64,000 bases of DNA, from contig NZ_PXUE01000002.1 of assembly GCF_003020585.1 (NCBI RefSeq), positions 868,001 through 932,000 on the forward strand, written 5' to 3'. Below are positions 6,545 to 15,649 of the stretch, piece after piece. A program made the position numbers and the translations under genes. Numbering within the stretch: position 1 is the stretch's first letter; every line of letters begins with the position of its first letter. The notes below the pieces were generated by a model. That model was given only the letters and a program-made list of their open reading frames with translations, made no database searches and was not told the DNA's origin. This stretch comes from Chryseobacterium aurantiacum (GTDB taxonomy: Bacteria; Bacteroidota; Bacteroidia; Flavobacteriales; Weeksellaceae).

Positions 6545-8215
6545 TTATCCAAATTTCTTCTTTCTTAACCAGAAGAACAAACCTCCAATAAGGCCAATAA
6601 CAGCCAGAGGAAGCAATAAGTTTATCCACTGCCAGTTTGTTTTCTCCTCTTCTATTCTATGCCTGTCAAGAAGTCTTTCTTCGATATTTCTGTTTCTCAA
6701 TTCCATCAGGTTGCTATCGTCTAAGAGATAATCCAAAGCGTTTCTAAGGAACTGTTCGTTTCCGAATTGTTCATTAGTCAGCATATCCGCACCCAAAGGA
6801 AGCGGTTTTCCTTTAATCACCTTATTTCTTCCAACATCACCATCTGCAATCACGATCATTTTATTTTCAGGACTTTCAGCCTTAAATCCTGGATAAGATT
6901 TCCTTTCAATCCTTGAAGCATAGGCAGAATTAAATTTACCTTCCAGTGCTACAGCGAAAATCTTTGGAGTACTAGGTTTTTCCATTTGTCCAAGACTGTC
7001 TACACTGGCAATTTCTTTTAGATCCACATAATTTGGAACCTGCTTCAGCAATGTTCTTTCACTGGATTCGAAAAGAACTTTTGTTTTGATATTTTTTCTT
7101 CCTCCCAATGTATCTATGGAAGTTGGAAATTCAAATTTCACAGGGTTAATATTTTTCGTAATCGGATTATTATTTTCAGAAATTCCAAGTGGAAAGTAAG
7201 GCCATGGAAGGCTTGTAAACTGAGGATTTCCACTCACCTCTCCTGTTACCAGCTTCAGCAAGGCAAACTTCTTTACATCTTTTACCAATGCAGTATTGAT
7301 TCTTATTCCATAATTGAAGAAGAAATCTGTCATATTAACATCTATTGGAAAAGGCATTACTTTTTTAGACCTTGTTAAGGTATCCATTTCAGCATTCACT
7401 GCATCAATCATCCAAAGTGTTTTCCCGCCATTCATAATATATTGGTCAAGAATCACTTTTTCATTGTCTGTAAAAGCTTTTCTCGGTTTTGCAATGACCA
7501 AGGCACTCATCTGCTTCAATAAAGGAAGATCTTCAAGACTAATCTCTGTCTGATTTTTAGGAATAATAGGTCCTGCATCATAATTTTCCATCGCCAATTG
7601 TACAAATCCCTGGAATTCATCTGGGCTTAATTCATCCTGATTAACCAAAATACCTACTTTTTTCCTTTTATCAGCAGCAATATTTTTAATGTTTGAAACA
7701 AGACTGTATTCTAACCCCTCAATGGATCTTGTAAGCTGCTGATCAGCATCTATCCCTGTTTGCTGAACAATTAAAGGAATGGAAACTCCCGTTTTGTTAT
7801 ATTTAATAACAGCGTATGGAAAAATAGTAATCTGTGAGAATTTTCCGTCCTTGGAGTCTGGAAGGTATGATGGCTGCATTCCCATGGCTTCTAAACTATC
7901 AGCCGGTATTTTAGACTTCAATGGATCGATGAATTTAAAATCAATTTTTGAATTAATTTTTCTGAATTCTTCGAGCATAAACTTTGTTTCTCCCTGAAGC
8001 TGCTTAAAGCTTGCCGGAAAGTCTCCCTCAAGATAAACCTCTACAGTCAGGGGTTTCTTAACGGATTCCAATACCTTAATGGTACTATCAGAAAGAGTGT
8101 ATCTTTTTTCCTTTGTCAAATCCAGTCTGATCCCTGAATAGGTCAGAATAATAACCAAAGGAACAATAGCAAATAAGAAAATTCCAAATGGAGATTTAGC
8201 ATTGATCTTCTTCAT
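6545..8215 (-). CDS. gldG: Gliding motility ABC transporter auxiliary protein GldG
   Basis: A 556-residue protein with an N-terminal membrane anchor (residues ~10-28), a large periplasmic ABC-type auxiliary domain (KRYTLSDSTIKVLESVKKPL, GGKTLWMIDAVNAEMDTL, VIADGDVGRNKVIKGKPLPL) and a C-terminal membrane helix (WINLLLPLAVIGLIGGLFFW) followed by RKKK. Length and domain order are typical of GldG, the partner of GldF and the ATPase GldA in the transporter needed for flavobacterial gliding. It starts four bases after gldF. No gldA is in the window; in this phylum it is usually elsewhere. Confidence 0.93.
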   Translation of the reverse strand: MKKINAKSPFGIFLFAIVPLVIILTYSGIRLDLTKEKRYTLSDSTIKVLESVKKPLTVEVYLEGDFPASFKQLQGETKFMLEEFRKINSKIDFKFIDPLKSKIPADSLEAMGMQPSYLPDSKDGKFSQITIFPYAVIKYNKTGVSIPLIVQQTGIDADQQLTRSIEGLEYSLVSNIKNIAADKRKKVGILVNQDELSPDEFQGFVQLAMENYDAGPIIPKNQTEISLEDLPLLKQMSALVIAKPRKAFTDNEKVILDQYIMNGGKTLWMIDAVNAEMDTLTRSKKVMPFPIDVNMTDFFFNYGIRINTALVKDVKKFALLKLVTGEVSGNPQFTSLPWPYFPLGISENNNPITKNINPVKFEFPTSIDTLGGRKNIKTKVLFESSERTLLKQVPNYVDLKEIASVDSLGQMEKPSTPKIFAVALEGKFNSAYASRIERKSYPGFKAESPENKMIVIADGDVGRNKVIKGKPLPLGADMLTNEQFGNEQFLRNALDYLLDDSNLMELRNRNIEERLLDRHRIEEEKTNWQWINLLLPLAVIGLIGGLFFWLRKKKFG

Positions 8216-8219
8216 AATT

Positions 8220-8948
8220 CTACTTCTTTTTGTTAATAAAATGATTAGACAATACTAATGATGCACCGATTACCAGAATAAAGTAGGCTACATCTTTCAA
8301 ATCTACCAGCCCTCTGGTAAAGCCAAGAAAATGCTGATAGAAACCCATATTCTGAAGAATAAAATCTGCTCCTCCTAACAATTTATAGCTTGCCAGCTGC
8401 TCGATTCCAAAATACATAATGAAGCACATGAAAACGCCCAAAAGGTAGGCCATAATCTGATTTTGTGATATTGAAGAAGCTAGAATTCCTACTCCTGAAA
8501 AGGCAGCAATTAAGATAATAAGCCCTATATAGCTTCCGAAAGTCATTCCAAGGTCAATATTTCCTTCCGGAACTCCTAAAACATATACGGTATACAGATA
8601 AATCAATGATGGAATAAGGCATAAAATCCCAACAATCCATACGGAAAGGAACTTTCCTGTTACAAGATCTGAAATCTTTAATGGTTGTGAAAAGAGCCAG
8701 TTCAATGTTCCGGTTTGCTCTTCTTCGGCAAAAGTCTTCATTGAAAGCGCCGGAATGATAAACATCAACAGCCACGGAACCAAAACAAAATAACTTTGCA
8801 GCGATGCTGCCCCGATCTCAAAAATATTAGAATCGTTGTCGAAAAAGAACAGGAAAAGAGTTGCGATTAAACTGAATGCAGCAATGATTACCCATGCGCT
8901 CCAGTTTCCAAAGTAACTCCAAAGTTCTTTCTTTAAAATTGCAATCAT
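8220..8948 (-). CDS. gldF: Gliding motility ABC transporter permease GldF
   Basis: A 242-residue permease with six hydrophobic helices, beginning MIAILKKELWSYFGNWSAW. It has the ABC-2 type motif MKTFAEEEQTGTLNWLFSQP, where the EEEQTGTLNWL loop probably couples to the ATPase. Together with gldG it forms a two-gene unit with a 4-base gap. GldF normally works with GldA and GldG at the inner membrane. The hemJ-like gene lies 60 bases upstream on the same strand, so the three could share a transcript. Confidence 0.92.
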   Translation of the reverse strand: MIAILKKELWSYFGNWSAWVIIAAFSLIATLFLFFFDNDSNIFEIGAASLQSYFVLVPWLLMFIIPALSMKTFAEEEQTGTLNWLFSQPLKISDLVTGKFLSVWIVGILCLIPSLIYLYTVYVLGVPEGNIDLGMTFGSYIGLIILIAAFSGVGILASSISQNQIMAYLLGVFMCFIMYFGIEQLASYKLLGGADFILQNMGFYQHFLGFTRGLVDLKDVAYFILVIGASLVLSNHFINKKK

Positions 8949-9008
8949 AGTTTTTTAGTAGAATGTAATGAGCAGGAATGCATTAGGACGCGTCCCCTAC
9001 TTTCACAA

Positions 9009-9560
9009 TTATTTCTTTTTTTTATTCTTATTAACAAGTTTTACGGTCATCATGATCAGAAATACAAGAACGAAAAATCCTGTAATTAATTGCCACCAAT
9101 ATGTAATTGCCATAGATTTTAAAATCACGGTAAATACAACAAGAAACAAAATGAATGTGGCAATCTCATTGGCTTGTCTCAATTTGATATTGGCAGTTTC
9201 TAGAGTACTTCCGTTAAGCGCCTTTAAATGAAGCACTTTCTTCCAGCACCAGTAGTGATAAACGGCAAGTCCGATCAGGAATGTCAGTTTTAAATGAAAC
9301 CAACCCATCTTCATTAATCCCGGATTTAAAAAGATCATCACCAATCCGCATATAGTCATAATGACCCCTGCCGGAACAGTAATGATATTCCACAGTCTGC
9401 GGGCCATAAAGGTATACTGCTCCCTCAAAATTTTCTTTTTTTCTTCCGGAAACTCATCGGTATCCTTATAGTAAACGAAAATTCTTACGAGATAGAAAAT
9501 TCCAGCAAAATAGCTTACCATAAAAATAATGTGCAGCGCTTTGATTATTGTATAAAGCAT
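9009..9560 (-). CDS. hemJ: HemJ-like protoporphyrinogen IX oxidase (CopD family)
   Basis: A 183-residue membrane protein with five hydrophobic segments. It has the HemJ/UPF0093 marks: His10 in IIKALHIIFMVSYFAG, the MARRLWNIITVPAG region, and GWFHLKLTFLIGLAVYHYW. HemJ oxidises protoporphyrinogen IX to protoporphyrin IX in heme synthesis and is the form used by many Bacteroidota. It has its own -7 element 17 bases upstream. The assignment rests on the whole-protein pattern; CopD-like copper proteins are the main alternative. Confidence 0.85.
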   Translation of the reverse strand: MLYTIIKALHIIFMVSYFAGIFYLVRIFVYYKDTDEFPEEKKKILREQYTFMARRLWNIITVPAGVIMTICGLVMIFLNPGLMKMGWFHLKLTFLIGLAVYHYWCWKKVLHLKALNGSTLETANIKLRQANEIATFILFLVVFTVILKSMAITYWWQLITGFFVLVFLIMMTVKLVNKNKKKK

Positions 9561-9577
9561 TCAGAAAAAATTAACAG

Positions 9578-9585
9578 CAAAGATA
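9578..9585 (-). promoter_or_regulatory. -7 element of hemJ
   Basis: Minus strand TATCTTTG, an exact match 17 bases before the start codon, predicting a leader of roughly 12 bases. Confidence 0.6.
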
Positions 9586-9656
9586 AGCTTATTATGTAAT
9601 TGTTAAAAATATTTTTCTTTTGGTCAGGAAAATATAATTAAACCGTATTTATATAA

Positions 9657-9699
9657 AAAACACTTCGGCTCGGGGCAGCTTTGCTGCCCCGAGCCGAAG
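9657..9699 (-). terminator. Very strong GC-rich terminator after kbl
   Basis: A perfect 17-bp stem (9663-9679 with 9683-9699) closes a 3-base loop. Read on the minus strand it is followed by TGTTTTTT. It is far more GC-rich than its surroundings. Confidence 0.85.
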
Positions 9700-9732
9700 A
9701 TTATATTGTATGGATAATGTTCACTTCAAAAA

Positions 9733-10929
9733 TTAAGAAATCACACCCAATTCTTTTCCTACCTTTTCAAAAGCGGCAATGGCCTTATCAAGATGCTCCT
9801 TAGTATGAGCTGCAGATAATTGAACTCTGATTCTTGCTTTTCCTTTTGGTACTACAGGATAGAAGAATCCAATTACATAAATACCCTCATCCATTAATTT
9901 TTTCGCCATTTTTTGAGAAAGTGGCGCGTCATAAAGCATTACAGGAACAATAGCAGCATCTCCTTCAGGGATATCAAAACCTTTGGCTTTCATTTCTGTT
10001 CTGAAATATTCTGCATTTTCCATTACTTTATCACGTAATGAAGTATCATCTGAAATCATATCCAATACCTTCAAAGCAGCACCTACAATCCCGGGAGCCA
10101 ATGAATTGGAGAATAAATAAGGACGAGAACGTTGTCTCAACATATCGATGATTTCTTTTTTACCAGAGGTAAATCCTCCTAAAGCACCACCAAGAGCCTT
10201 TCCTAATGTAGAGGTAATAATATCCACTCTACCCATTACTTCGTTAGCTTCATGAGTTCCACGACCTGTTTTTCCTATAAAACCGGTTGCGTGAGAATCA
10301 TCCACCATTACCAGAGCATCATACTTGTCTGCAAGGTCACAAACACCTTTTAGATCAGCTACGATACCATCCATTGAGAAAACTCCGTCAGTAACAATAA
10401 TTTTGAAACGGTGATTCTTTTCTGAAGCAGCAATCAATTGAGCCTCAAGATCAGCCATGTTATTATTCTTATAACGGTATCTTGCAGCCTTACAAAGACG
10501 AACTCCGTCAATGATGGAAGCATGGTTCAGCTCATCTGAAATAATAGCATCCTCTTCAGTAAACAACGGTTCAAAAACACCTCCGTTTGCATCAAATGCA
10601 GCAGCATAAAGAATAGTATCTTCAAGACCAAGGAAATTGGCAATCTTTGTCTCTAATTCTTTGTGAATATCCTGTGTTCCACAGATAAAACGTACAGATG
10701 ACATTCCATATCCGTGAGATTCAATCATATCCTGAGAAGCTTTCATCACTTCAGGATTATTGGATAATCCTAAATAATTATTGGCACAGAAGTTCAAAAG
10801 CTTTTTTCCGTTAGCTTCAATTTCCGCACTTTGTTGAGAAGTGATGATTCTTTCTTTTTTGAAAAGTCCATCATTTTCAATATTTTGAAGTTCGTTCTGT
10901 AAATGTTGTAGGTATTTTTCAGAAATCAT
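9733..10929 (-). CDS. kbl: Glycine C-acetyltransferase (2-amino-3-ketobutyrate CoA ligase)
   Basis: At 398 residues it has the same length as the E. coli Kbl enzyme. It is a PLP enzyme of the alpha-oxoamine synthase family. The PLP lysine lies in [15 protein letters not shown] near residue 244, with the cofactor-contact motif [17 protein letters not shown] before it and the start [11 protein letters not shown] typical of the family. The enzyme converts 2-amino-3-oxobutanoate and CoA to glycine and acetyl-CoA in threonine breakdown. No threonine dehydrogenase gene is adjacent. A strong terminator follows. Confidence 0.94.
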   Translation of the reverse strand: MISEKYLQHLQNELQNIENDGLFKKERIITSQQSAEIEANGKKLLNFCANNYLGLSNNPEVMKASQDMIESHGYGMSSVRFICGTQDIHKELETKIANFLGLEDTILYAAAFDANGGVFEPLFTEEDAIISDELNHASIIDGVRLCKAARYRYKNNNMADLEAQLIAASEKNHRFKIIVTDGVFSMDGIVADLKGVCDLADKYDALVMVDDSHATGFIGKTGRGTHEANEVMGRVDIITSTLGKALGGALGGFTSGKKEIIDMLRQRSRPYLFSNSLAPGIVGAALKVLDMISDDTSLRDKVMENAEYFRTEMKAKGFDIPEGDAAIVPVMLYDAPLSQKMAKKLMDEGIYVIGFFYPVVPKGKARIRVQLSAAHTKEHLDKAIAAFEKVGKELGVIS

Positions 10930-11030
10930 TTTTAGTAATTTTTTAGATGTGCTAATTTACTAAAAAGGCAGTAAAATAAAACCTTTTATAGGCTTAATTC
11001 TAAAATTTGATGCTAGATTAAGTTTTTAAC

Positions 11031-11063
11031 ATTATTAGTCTATAAAATTAGTAGGATAATAAT
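11031..11063 (+). promoter_or_regulatory. Inverted-repeat operator upstream of the cupin-like gene
   Basis: Arms ATTATTAGTCTA (11031-11042) and TAGGATAATAAT (11052-11063) are separated by nine bases. Sequence, orientation and spacing match the element at 3783-3817. The right arm touches the -7 element, so binding should affect transcription directly. Confidence 0.6.
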
Positions 11064-11071
11064 TATATTTG
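11064..11071 (+). promoter_or_regulatory. -7 element of the cupin-like gene
   Basis: TATATTTG, an exact TAnnTTTG match 16 bases before the ATG, directly next to the operator's right arm. Confidence 0.65.
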
Positions 11072-11087
11072 TTTTAAAATTCAGAAT

Positions 11088-11966
11088 ATGCGATTGATTC
11101 CGGTACAGAAAATAAAGAAAATAGTTTCAAGAACCTTTATAGACGAATATATGAAGCCCAAGATGCCTGTTATTCTTGAAGATTTTGTAGACCCCGAAAG
11201 TCCGGCTTTTAAAAAGTGGAATTATAAATATTTTAAAGAAGTAGCAGGAAATCATCAGGTAGATATATATGGCAGTGAACTTGATTCTATGGACAGAGTG
11301 GCAAGTGAACCCATTACGCAGACTTCTTTTTCAGAATATCTGGACCTGATAGATTCTACTCCCACCGAGCATCGTCTTTTTCTATTTAATTTACTAAGCA
11401 TAAAACCCGAACTTAAAAATGATATTTTTTACAATGATGTTACCAACGGTAAAATATTAAAATGGCTGCCTTTTATGTTTTTTGGCGGGCAGGGTTCTGC
11501 TACAAGAAATCATATTGATATCGATATGTCTCATGTTTTTATCACCCAATTTCAGGGAATCAAGAGAGTATGGCTGTTTCCCCGTGAACAGTCTAATTTT
11601 ATGTATAAGCTGCCCTACAATTTCCATAGCTTGACTAACATTAAGAATCCTGATTACAGGGAGTATCCGGCACTCCTTTATTTAAATGGTTATGAAGCTA
11701 TTCTTCAACCTGGTGAAACCCTTTACATTCCTGCCGGATGGTGGCATTATATACAGTATGAAACCGGAGGATACTCCATATCGGTCCGGGCGCTTCCTTC
11801 TAGTTTCATTGAGAAATGGAATGGTTTTAAAAATCTGGTAATTATCCGAAATTTTGACAACGCCATGCGCTATGTATTTAAGGAAAAATGGTTCAGATAC
11901 AAGGTGAAAATTGCTAAACAAAGAGGAGCAATGGCTGCCAGAAAACAAAGGAGCTTTCAAATTTGA
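11088..11966 (+). CDS. Cupin-like (JmjC-type) domain protein
   Basis: A 292-residue protein with the JmjC/cupin_8 fold. The iron-binding His and Asp are seen in RNHIDIDMSHVF (H-x-D), with the C-terminal His in LYIPAGWWHYIQ. The LPFMFFGGQGSATR segment precedes the first motif. Family members are Fe(II)/2-oxoglutarate-dependent hydroxylases, but the substrate is unknown. The gene shares an operator with the sulfite-exporter unit at 3.8 kb, which suggests common regulation. Its stop codon lies inside the terminator stem. Confidence 0.85.
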   Translation: MRLIPVQKIKKIVSRTFIDEYMKPKMPVILEDFVDPESPAFKKWNYKYFKEVAGNHQVDIYGSELDSMDRVASEPITQTSFSEYLDLIDSTPTEHRLFLFNLLSIKPELKNDIFYNDVTNGKILKWLPFMFFGGQGSATRNHIDIDMSHVFITQFQGIKRVWLFPREQSNFMYKLPYNFHSLTNIKNPDYREYPALLYLNGYEAILQPGETLYIPAGWWHYIQYETGGYSISVRALPSSFIEKWNGFKNLVIIRNFDNAMRYVFKEKWFRYKVKIAKQRGAMAARKQRSFQI

Positions 11967-11977
11967 AAGCTCCTTTT
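11947..11977. terminator. Bidirectional terminator overlapping the stop codon
   Basis: A perfect palindrome with 15-base arms (AAAGGAGCTTTCAAA and complement) includes the TGA at 11964 and is followed by T-residues. It lies 23 bases from the end of the convergent M1 peptidase gene, so it can serve both. Confidence 0.8.
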
Positions 11978-11999
11978 ATATGATCTGATTAAATCTATT

Positions 12000-13931
12000 T
12001 TAATGCTTAATAAATTTAATATGTTTTTCATTTATGGTGAAAATATAAGTACCTGGAACCAATTCTGCGATGCCTATAGCCTTACCTGGCTGGTAAATTT
12101 CTTTTCTTACCAATTTTCCATCTATAGCATGAATACTATAATCCGCTGCTTTATCTACTCCATTAAGATAGAGTTCACTTTTTGCAGGGTTAGGATATAA
12201 ACCAAATTTTTCTTTCTCTACAGAGGAAACACTCAGATTAGCATCCTGAACTACTGTTGAATTCTTTTGTAGAATCTGATACTCATAATTAAACTGAATA
12301 CTTGCAATCGGGAAAGTAATGGCTTCCGTAAAGTTTTGATTATTTGAGGTGTTATTCAGCACCAAATAAGCGGTTTGCCCTCCGGTTCCAGTCACTTTAA
12401 TGGGTAAAGGCAACTCAAAAAAACTTACAGACGGCATACTCTGCGTTTGGGAAACATTAAACAGTACTTGATTTCCAAGCTGTCTCCATTTTATATTGTA
12501 AGTAGGATACCCTTCTCCATATACCCAGTCGTTAAAAAATCCTGTAAAATCTTTTCCTGTAGACTGAAGTAACGATGCATTAAAATCTGAAGTTCTCACA
12601 TAATTATAAGCCAAGGCCGGTCTTCCGTGATAGTCCCTAATAGCCTGATAAAAAGCTGTATCTCCTAAAATCCATTTCAACATTCTTAAAACATAACCTC
12701 CTTTGGCATAAGAAAGTCTGCTGTCAAAAATCCTGTTAACATTGGTAAGGCTGGCATCAGGAACATAAACGGTTCCTCCTGCTGCACCGGTAATATAGCT
12801 GGTCTGATTCGCCAAATAGTTCATAAATTCAGTATTGGTCATCAGCAGTTTCTCGTTGGTTACATGTTCTCCAAAAGTTGCAAATCCTTCATTCAGCCAG
12901 ATGTCATTCCAGGCTCCGCAAGTCACTTTATCTCCGAACCATTGGTGGGCAAGCTCATGAGCAATAAGGCTTTTTCCCCAGCCACTCATAGAAGACATTG
13001 TCTGATGCTCCATTCCACCACCATTAAGGTATTCCATATGTCCGTATTTTTCATCACGGAAAGGATAAGGTCCAAAATAAGTCTCATAGGTGTTCATAAC
13101 CTGCTTCGTCCATTCAATATTGGATACCAGTGTAGAGTTCGCCGCTGTTCCGGGATAAACATAGTTCACAAACGGGAATGGCGGGTTTCCGATGGTGCTG
13201 TTTAGCTTTGTATAGTTGGTGATCCCAAGCGCAATAAGATAAGCAGGAGTAGGATACATTGTTCTCCAGAAAGTAAGCTTCTGTGAAGTTGCAGGAAGAT
13301 TGGTTTCAGACATCAATTTACCGTTTGCCGCCACATTATATTGTGATGGGGTTGTAATTTTAAAATCAACTCTCTCAATCTTATCATTTAGACTTTGCTT
13401 GGTAGGAAACCAATCCTGTGCTCCATAAGGCTCATTTAAAGTAGACAAAACAGGGGTTCCTCCCTGAGTGCCCGTCATAACAGTACTGTAATATGGATCT
13501 GGAGTACCGGAATAATGAATCGTTAGGGAGTCTAATGTATTGGCTGCGATTGAAGCCGGAAAATCTATTTTAATTTCCTTGCTAGGCAGCTGCTGAAAAG
13601 GAATACTATTTCCATGATATTGTACCTGAGAAACTGATAACAGATTGGTAAAGTCAAAATAAATACTTCCCATGCTCTGGTTAGGCTTAAAATGGGATGT
13701 TACCGAACCTGAAATATTTTTAACGGACGGGTTTAAACTTACATCCATTCTTTGATACTGAAGATCATAGTTGAGTGTATTCGGATTGACATTACCTACA
13801 ACCATTCTGTTGGCAAAGGATTTTTTTTCCTTTTTTATCAATCCTTTCATTTCAATATTCTGGTCCTGTGTTTGTGCATACAACTGTTGAGATACCAGAA
13901 AACCCAACATCAGGAGGTAAACTTTTTTCAT
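12000..13931 (-). CDS. M1 family metallopeptidase with T9SS sorting domain
   Basis: The start is placed at 13931 (MKKVYLLMLGFLVSQQLYAQ, a good Sec signal peptide), because the longer ORF start at 13979 lies upstream of a perfect -7 element at 13953-13960. The 643-residue product has the M1 aminopeptidase zinc site HELAHQWFGDKVTC near residue 325 and the third zinc ligand in NEGFATFGE, with the exopeptidase motif GGGMEHQTM before them. The C-terminus is a T9SS type A domain (FGLYPNPAKSELYLNG). It is a secreted zinc aminopeptidase-type enzyme for external peptides. Confidence 0.93.
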   Translation of the reverse strand: MKKVYLLMLGFLVSQQLYAQTQDQNIEMKGLIKKEKKSFANRMVVGNVNPNTLNYDLQYQRMDVSLNPSVKNISGSVTSHFKPNQSMGSIYFDFTNLLSVSQVQYHGNSIPFQQLPSKEIKIDFPASIAANTLDSLTIHYSGTPDPYYSTVMTGTQGGTPVLSTLNEPYGAQDWFPTKQSLNDKIERVDFKITTPSQYNVAANGKLMSETNLPATSQKLTFWRTMYPTPAYLIALGITNYTKLNSTIGNPPFPFVNYVYPGTAANSTLVSNIEWTKQVMNTYETYFGPYPFRDEKYGHMEYLNGGGMEHQTMSSMSGWGKSLIAHELAHQWFGDKVTCGAWNDIWLNEGFATFGEHVTNEKLLMTNTEFMNYLANQTSYITGAAGGTVYVPDASLTNVNRIFDSRLSYAKGGYVLRMLKWILGDTAFYQAIRDYHGRPALAYNYVRTSDFNASLLQSTGKDFTGFFNDWVYGEGYPTYNIKWRQLGNQVLFNVSQTQSMPSVSFFELPLPIKVTGTGGQTAYLVLNNTSNNQNFTEAITFPIASIQFNYEYQILQKNSTVVQDANLSVSSVEKEKFGLYPNPAKSELYLNGVDKAADYSIHAIDGKLVRKEIYQPGKAIGIAELVPGTYIFTINEKHIKFIKH

Positions 13932-13952
13932 AGATGAAAATATTATAGAATT

Positions 13953-13960
13953 CAAATATA
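13953..13960 (-). promoter_or_regulatory. -7 element of the M1 peptidase gene
   Basis: Minus strand TATATTTG, 21 bases before the ATG at 13931. It decides the start codon choice. Confidence 0.65.
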
Positions 13961-13990
13961 AAAAAAACCTTTTAATCATTGATTAAAAGG
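13961..13990 (-). terminator. Terminator after the PBP4-type gene
   Basis: CCTTTTAATC pairs with GATTAAAAGG across three bases, followed by TTTTTTT on the minus strand. It overlaps the promoter region of the next gene. Confidence 0.8.
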
Positions 13991-14018
13991 CCTTTATAAT
14001 ATATAAAATAAATACTTT

Positions 14019-15488
14019 TTAAAGTTCCAGAGCCGGTTCCAGAATCTTTTCCATTCTTTTTTTCACCATGTCTACTGATCCTGCATAGTTATTTACCATT
14101 AAAGAAAACACTAATGTTTTACCAGAATTGGTTTTCAGATATCCTGCTAATGTTTTCACTTTATTTAAAGTTCCGGTTTTAGCAAAAACCTGTCCATTTC
14201 CTTCTCCATTAAACATTCTTTTCAAGGTTCCGGATTGTCCGCCAATGGGCAGAGATGTTAAATATGATCTGTAATATTTCTCGTCCATCAAAGAAGTCAA
14301 AAATTTAACCTGAGAAATTGGAGTTACATTATTACTTCTTGAAAGCCCGCTTCCATCCATATAATTGAGTCCTATCATATCAAAACCTGCATCTTTTAAG
14401 TGATCTGTCACTACAATTCTACCTGATTCTGAAGTCTGATCTCCCATTTTCTGGAATCCTACAGTTCTTAGCAAGGCTTCTGCCAATGAATTATCACTAT
14501 GCTGGTTGGTATAGTATACAATATCACTTAAAGTTGGAGACTTGTAAGCTGAGATCATTTTTCTGCTCTCAGGTGCAGCATCTGTCATTTTAGGAGTTAC
14601 TTTTCCGGTTACAGCAATTCCGCTTTTCACCAGTGTTGTTCTGAATGAATTCGCCAGATATGCCGGTGCATCTGGAATTTTTGTTGTTAAAATACCATCT
14701 CCATCATATTTTTCAGCATATACCATTTGATGAGCATAAGGTGAAACATAGAAGAATTTCTTTTCTGTAGAAAAGCCTCCTTTCTTTACGATCAGTTTTT
14801 CATTAGCCGGGTTAATTCCTCGGGTTGTACCTGCAGGCAGATAGTAATTATTGTTTTCTAGCCATACAACATTTTCCGGAAGCATTGAAATATTGCCTTT
14901 GAAAAGCGCTGTCTGAATAATAATATCACCATTTACCTTTTTGATCCCCTCACGTGAAACTCCACCTATGAAATCTGAGATAATGTCTCTGTAAGATCCT
15001 GCTCCTGCTTTATTTGTTCCCAGAGACGGATCACCGCTTCCAATAACATACAGGTTTCCATTTAAAACTCCGTTTTCATCAACAGTTCCTGAATACTCAA
15101 GCTGAGTCATCCAGCGATAGTTTTCACCTAAAAGGTTTAAAGCTGTTTCTGTAGTTAAAAGCTTTGTAGTGGAAGCCGGAACCAACGGAGTACTCTCATT
15201 GTACGAAGAGATTACTTTCTTCGTTTTCGGGTCATACACTACGAATCCCCACGTTGCATTTTTCAGCACGGGATCCGCCATCATTGTGTTTACATTAATA
15301 TCTACAAGTTCTTTAGCTGACAACACAGTCTTCTCCACCATCGTACTAACAGGTGACGGCAGATTTAAGCTGTTTTTCTGATTGTCATAATTCTGGGAGT
15401 AAAGAACAGTAGAAACGGTAGATTGAGCTATGAAAAAACCAGAAGCCAATACCGCTGCGCTTGAAATATATTTTCTGAAATTTACCAT
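14019..15488 (-). CDS. dacB: D-alanyl-D-alanine carboxypeptidase/endopeptidase (PBP4 type)
   Basis: A 489-residue class C penicillin-binding protein (peptidase S13) with an N-terminal signal or anchor segment. The three active-site motifs are present: SxxK in VPASTTKLL (Ser106), SxN in QHSDNSLAEAL (near residue 330) and KTG in VFAKTGTLNKV (near residue 436). PBP4 proteins trim and open peptidoglycan cross-links in the periplasm. The gene is monocistronic, with its own promoter (TACTTTTG at 15584-15577) and terminator. Confidence 0.93.
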   Translation of the reverse strand: MVNFRKYISSAAVLASGFFIAQSTVSTVLYSQNYDNQKNSLNLPSPVSTMVEKTVLSAKELVDINVNTMMADPVLKNATWGFVVYDPKTKKVISSYNESTPLVPASTTKLLTTETALNLLGENYRWMTQLEYSGTVDENGVLNGNLYVIGSGDPSLGTNKAGAGSYRDIISDFIGGVSREGIKKVNGDIIIQTALFKGNISMLPENVVWLENNNYYLPAGTTRGINPANEKLIVKKGGFSTEKKFFYVSPYAHQMVYAEKYDGDGILTTKIPDAPAYLANSFRTTLVKSGIAVTGKVTPKMTDAAPESRKMISAYKSPTLSDIVYYTNQHSDNSLAEALLRTVGFQKMGDQTSESGRIVVTDHLKDAGFDMIGLNYMDGSGLSRSNNVTPISQVKFLTSLMDEKYYRSYLTSLPIGGQSGTLKRMFNGEGNGQVFAKTGTLNKVKTLAGYLKTNSGKTLVFSLMVNNYAGSVDMVKKRMEKILEPALEL

Positions 15489-15576
15489 CTATCTTCTTTT
15501 TGTTCTATAGTTTGGACGCTATAAAAAATGATAAGTTAAATCATTCAATTAAAGAGCCAAACACTTAATCAACGTC

Positions 15577-15584
15577 CAAAAGTA
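15577..15584 (-). promoter_or_regulatory. -7 element of dacB
   Basis: Minus strand TACTTTTG, an exact match giving a leader of about 85 bases. Confidence 0.5.
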
Positions 15585-15649
15585 GAAATTATTGTTATAT
15601 AAAGGACCATTGCCCTCTTATAAAAGAGTGTAAAGTTTGTTAAAAATTG

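Noticed and set aside
9657..9699. GC-rich hairpin considered as part of a tRNA or insertion-sequence end
   Set aside because: No cloverleaf or second inverted end is present; the minus-strand T-run directly after the stem makes it a terminator.
13932..13979. Longer N-terminus for the M1 peptidase
   Set aside because: The -7 element at 13953-13960 lies inside it, and a normal signal peptide begins at 13931.
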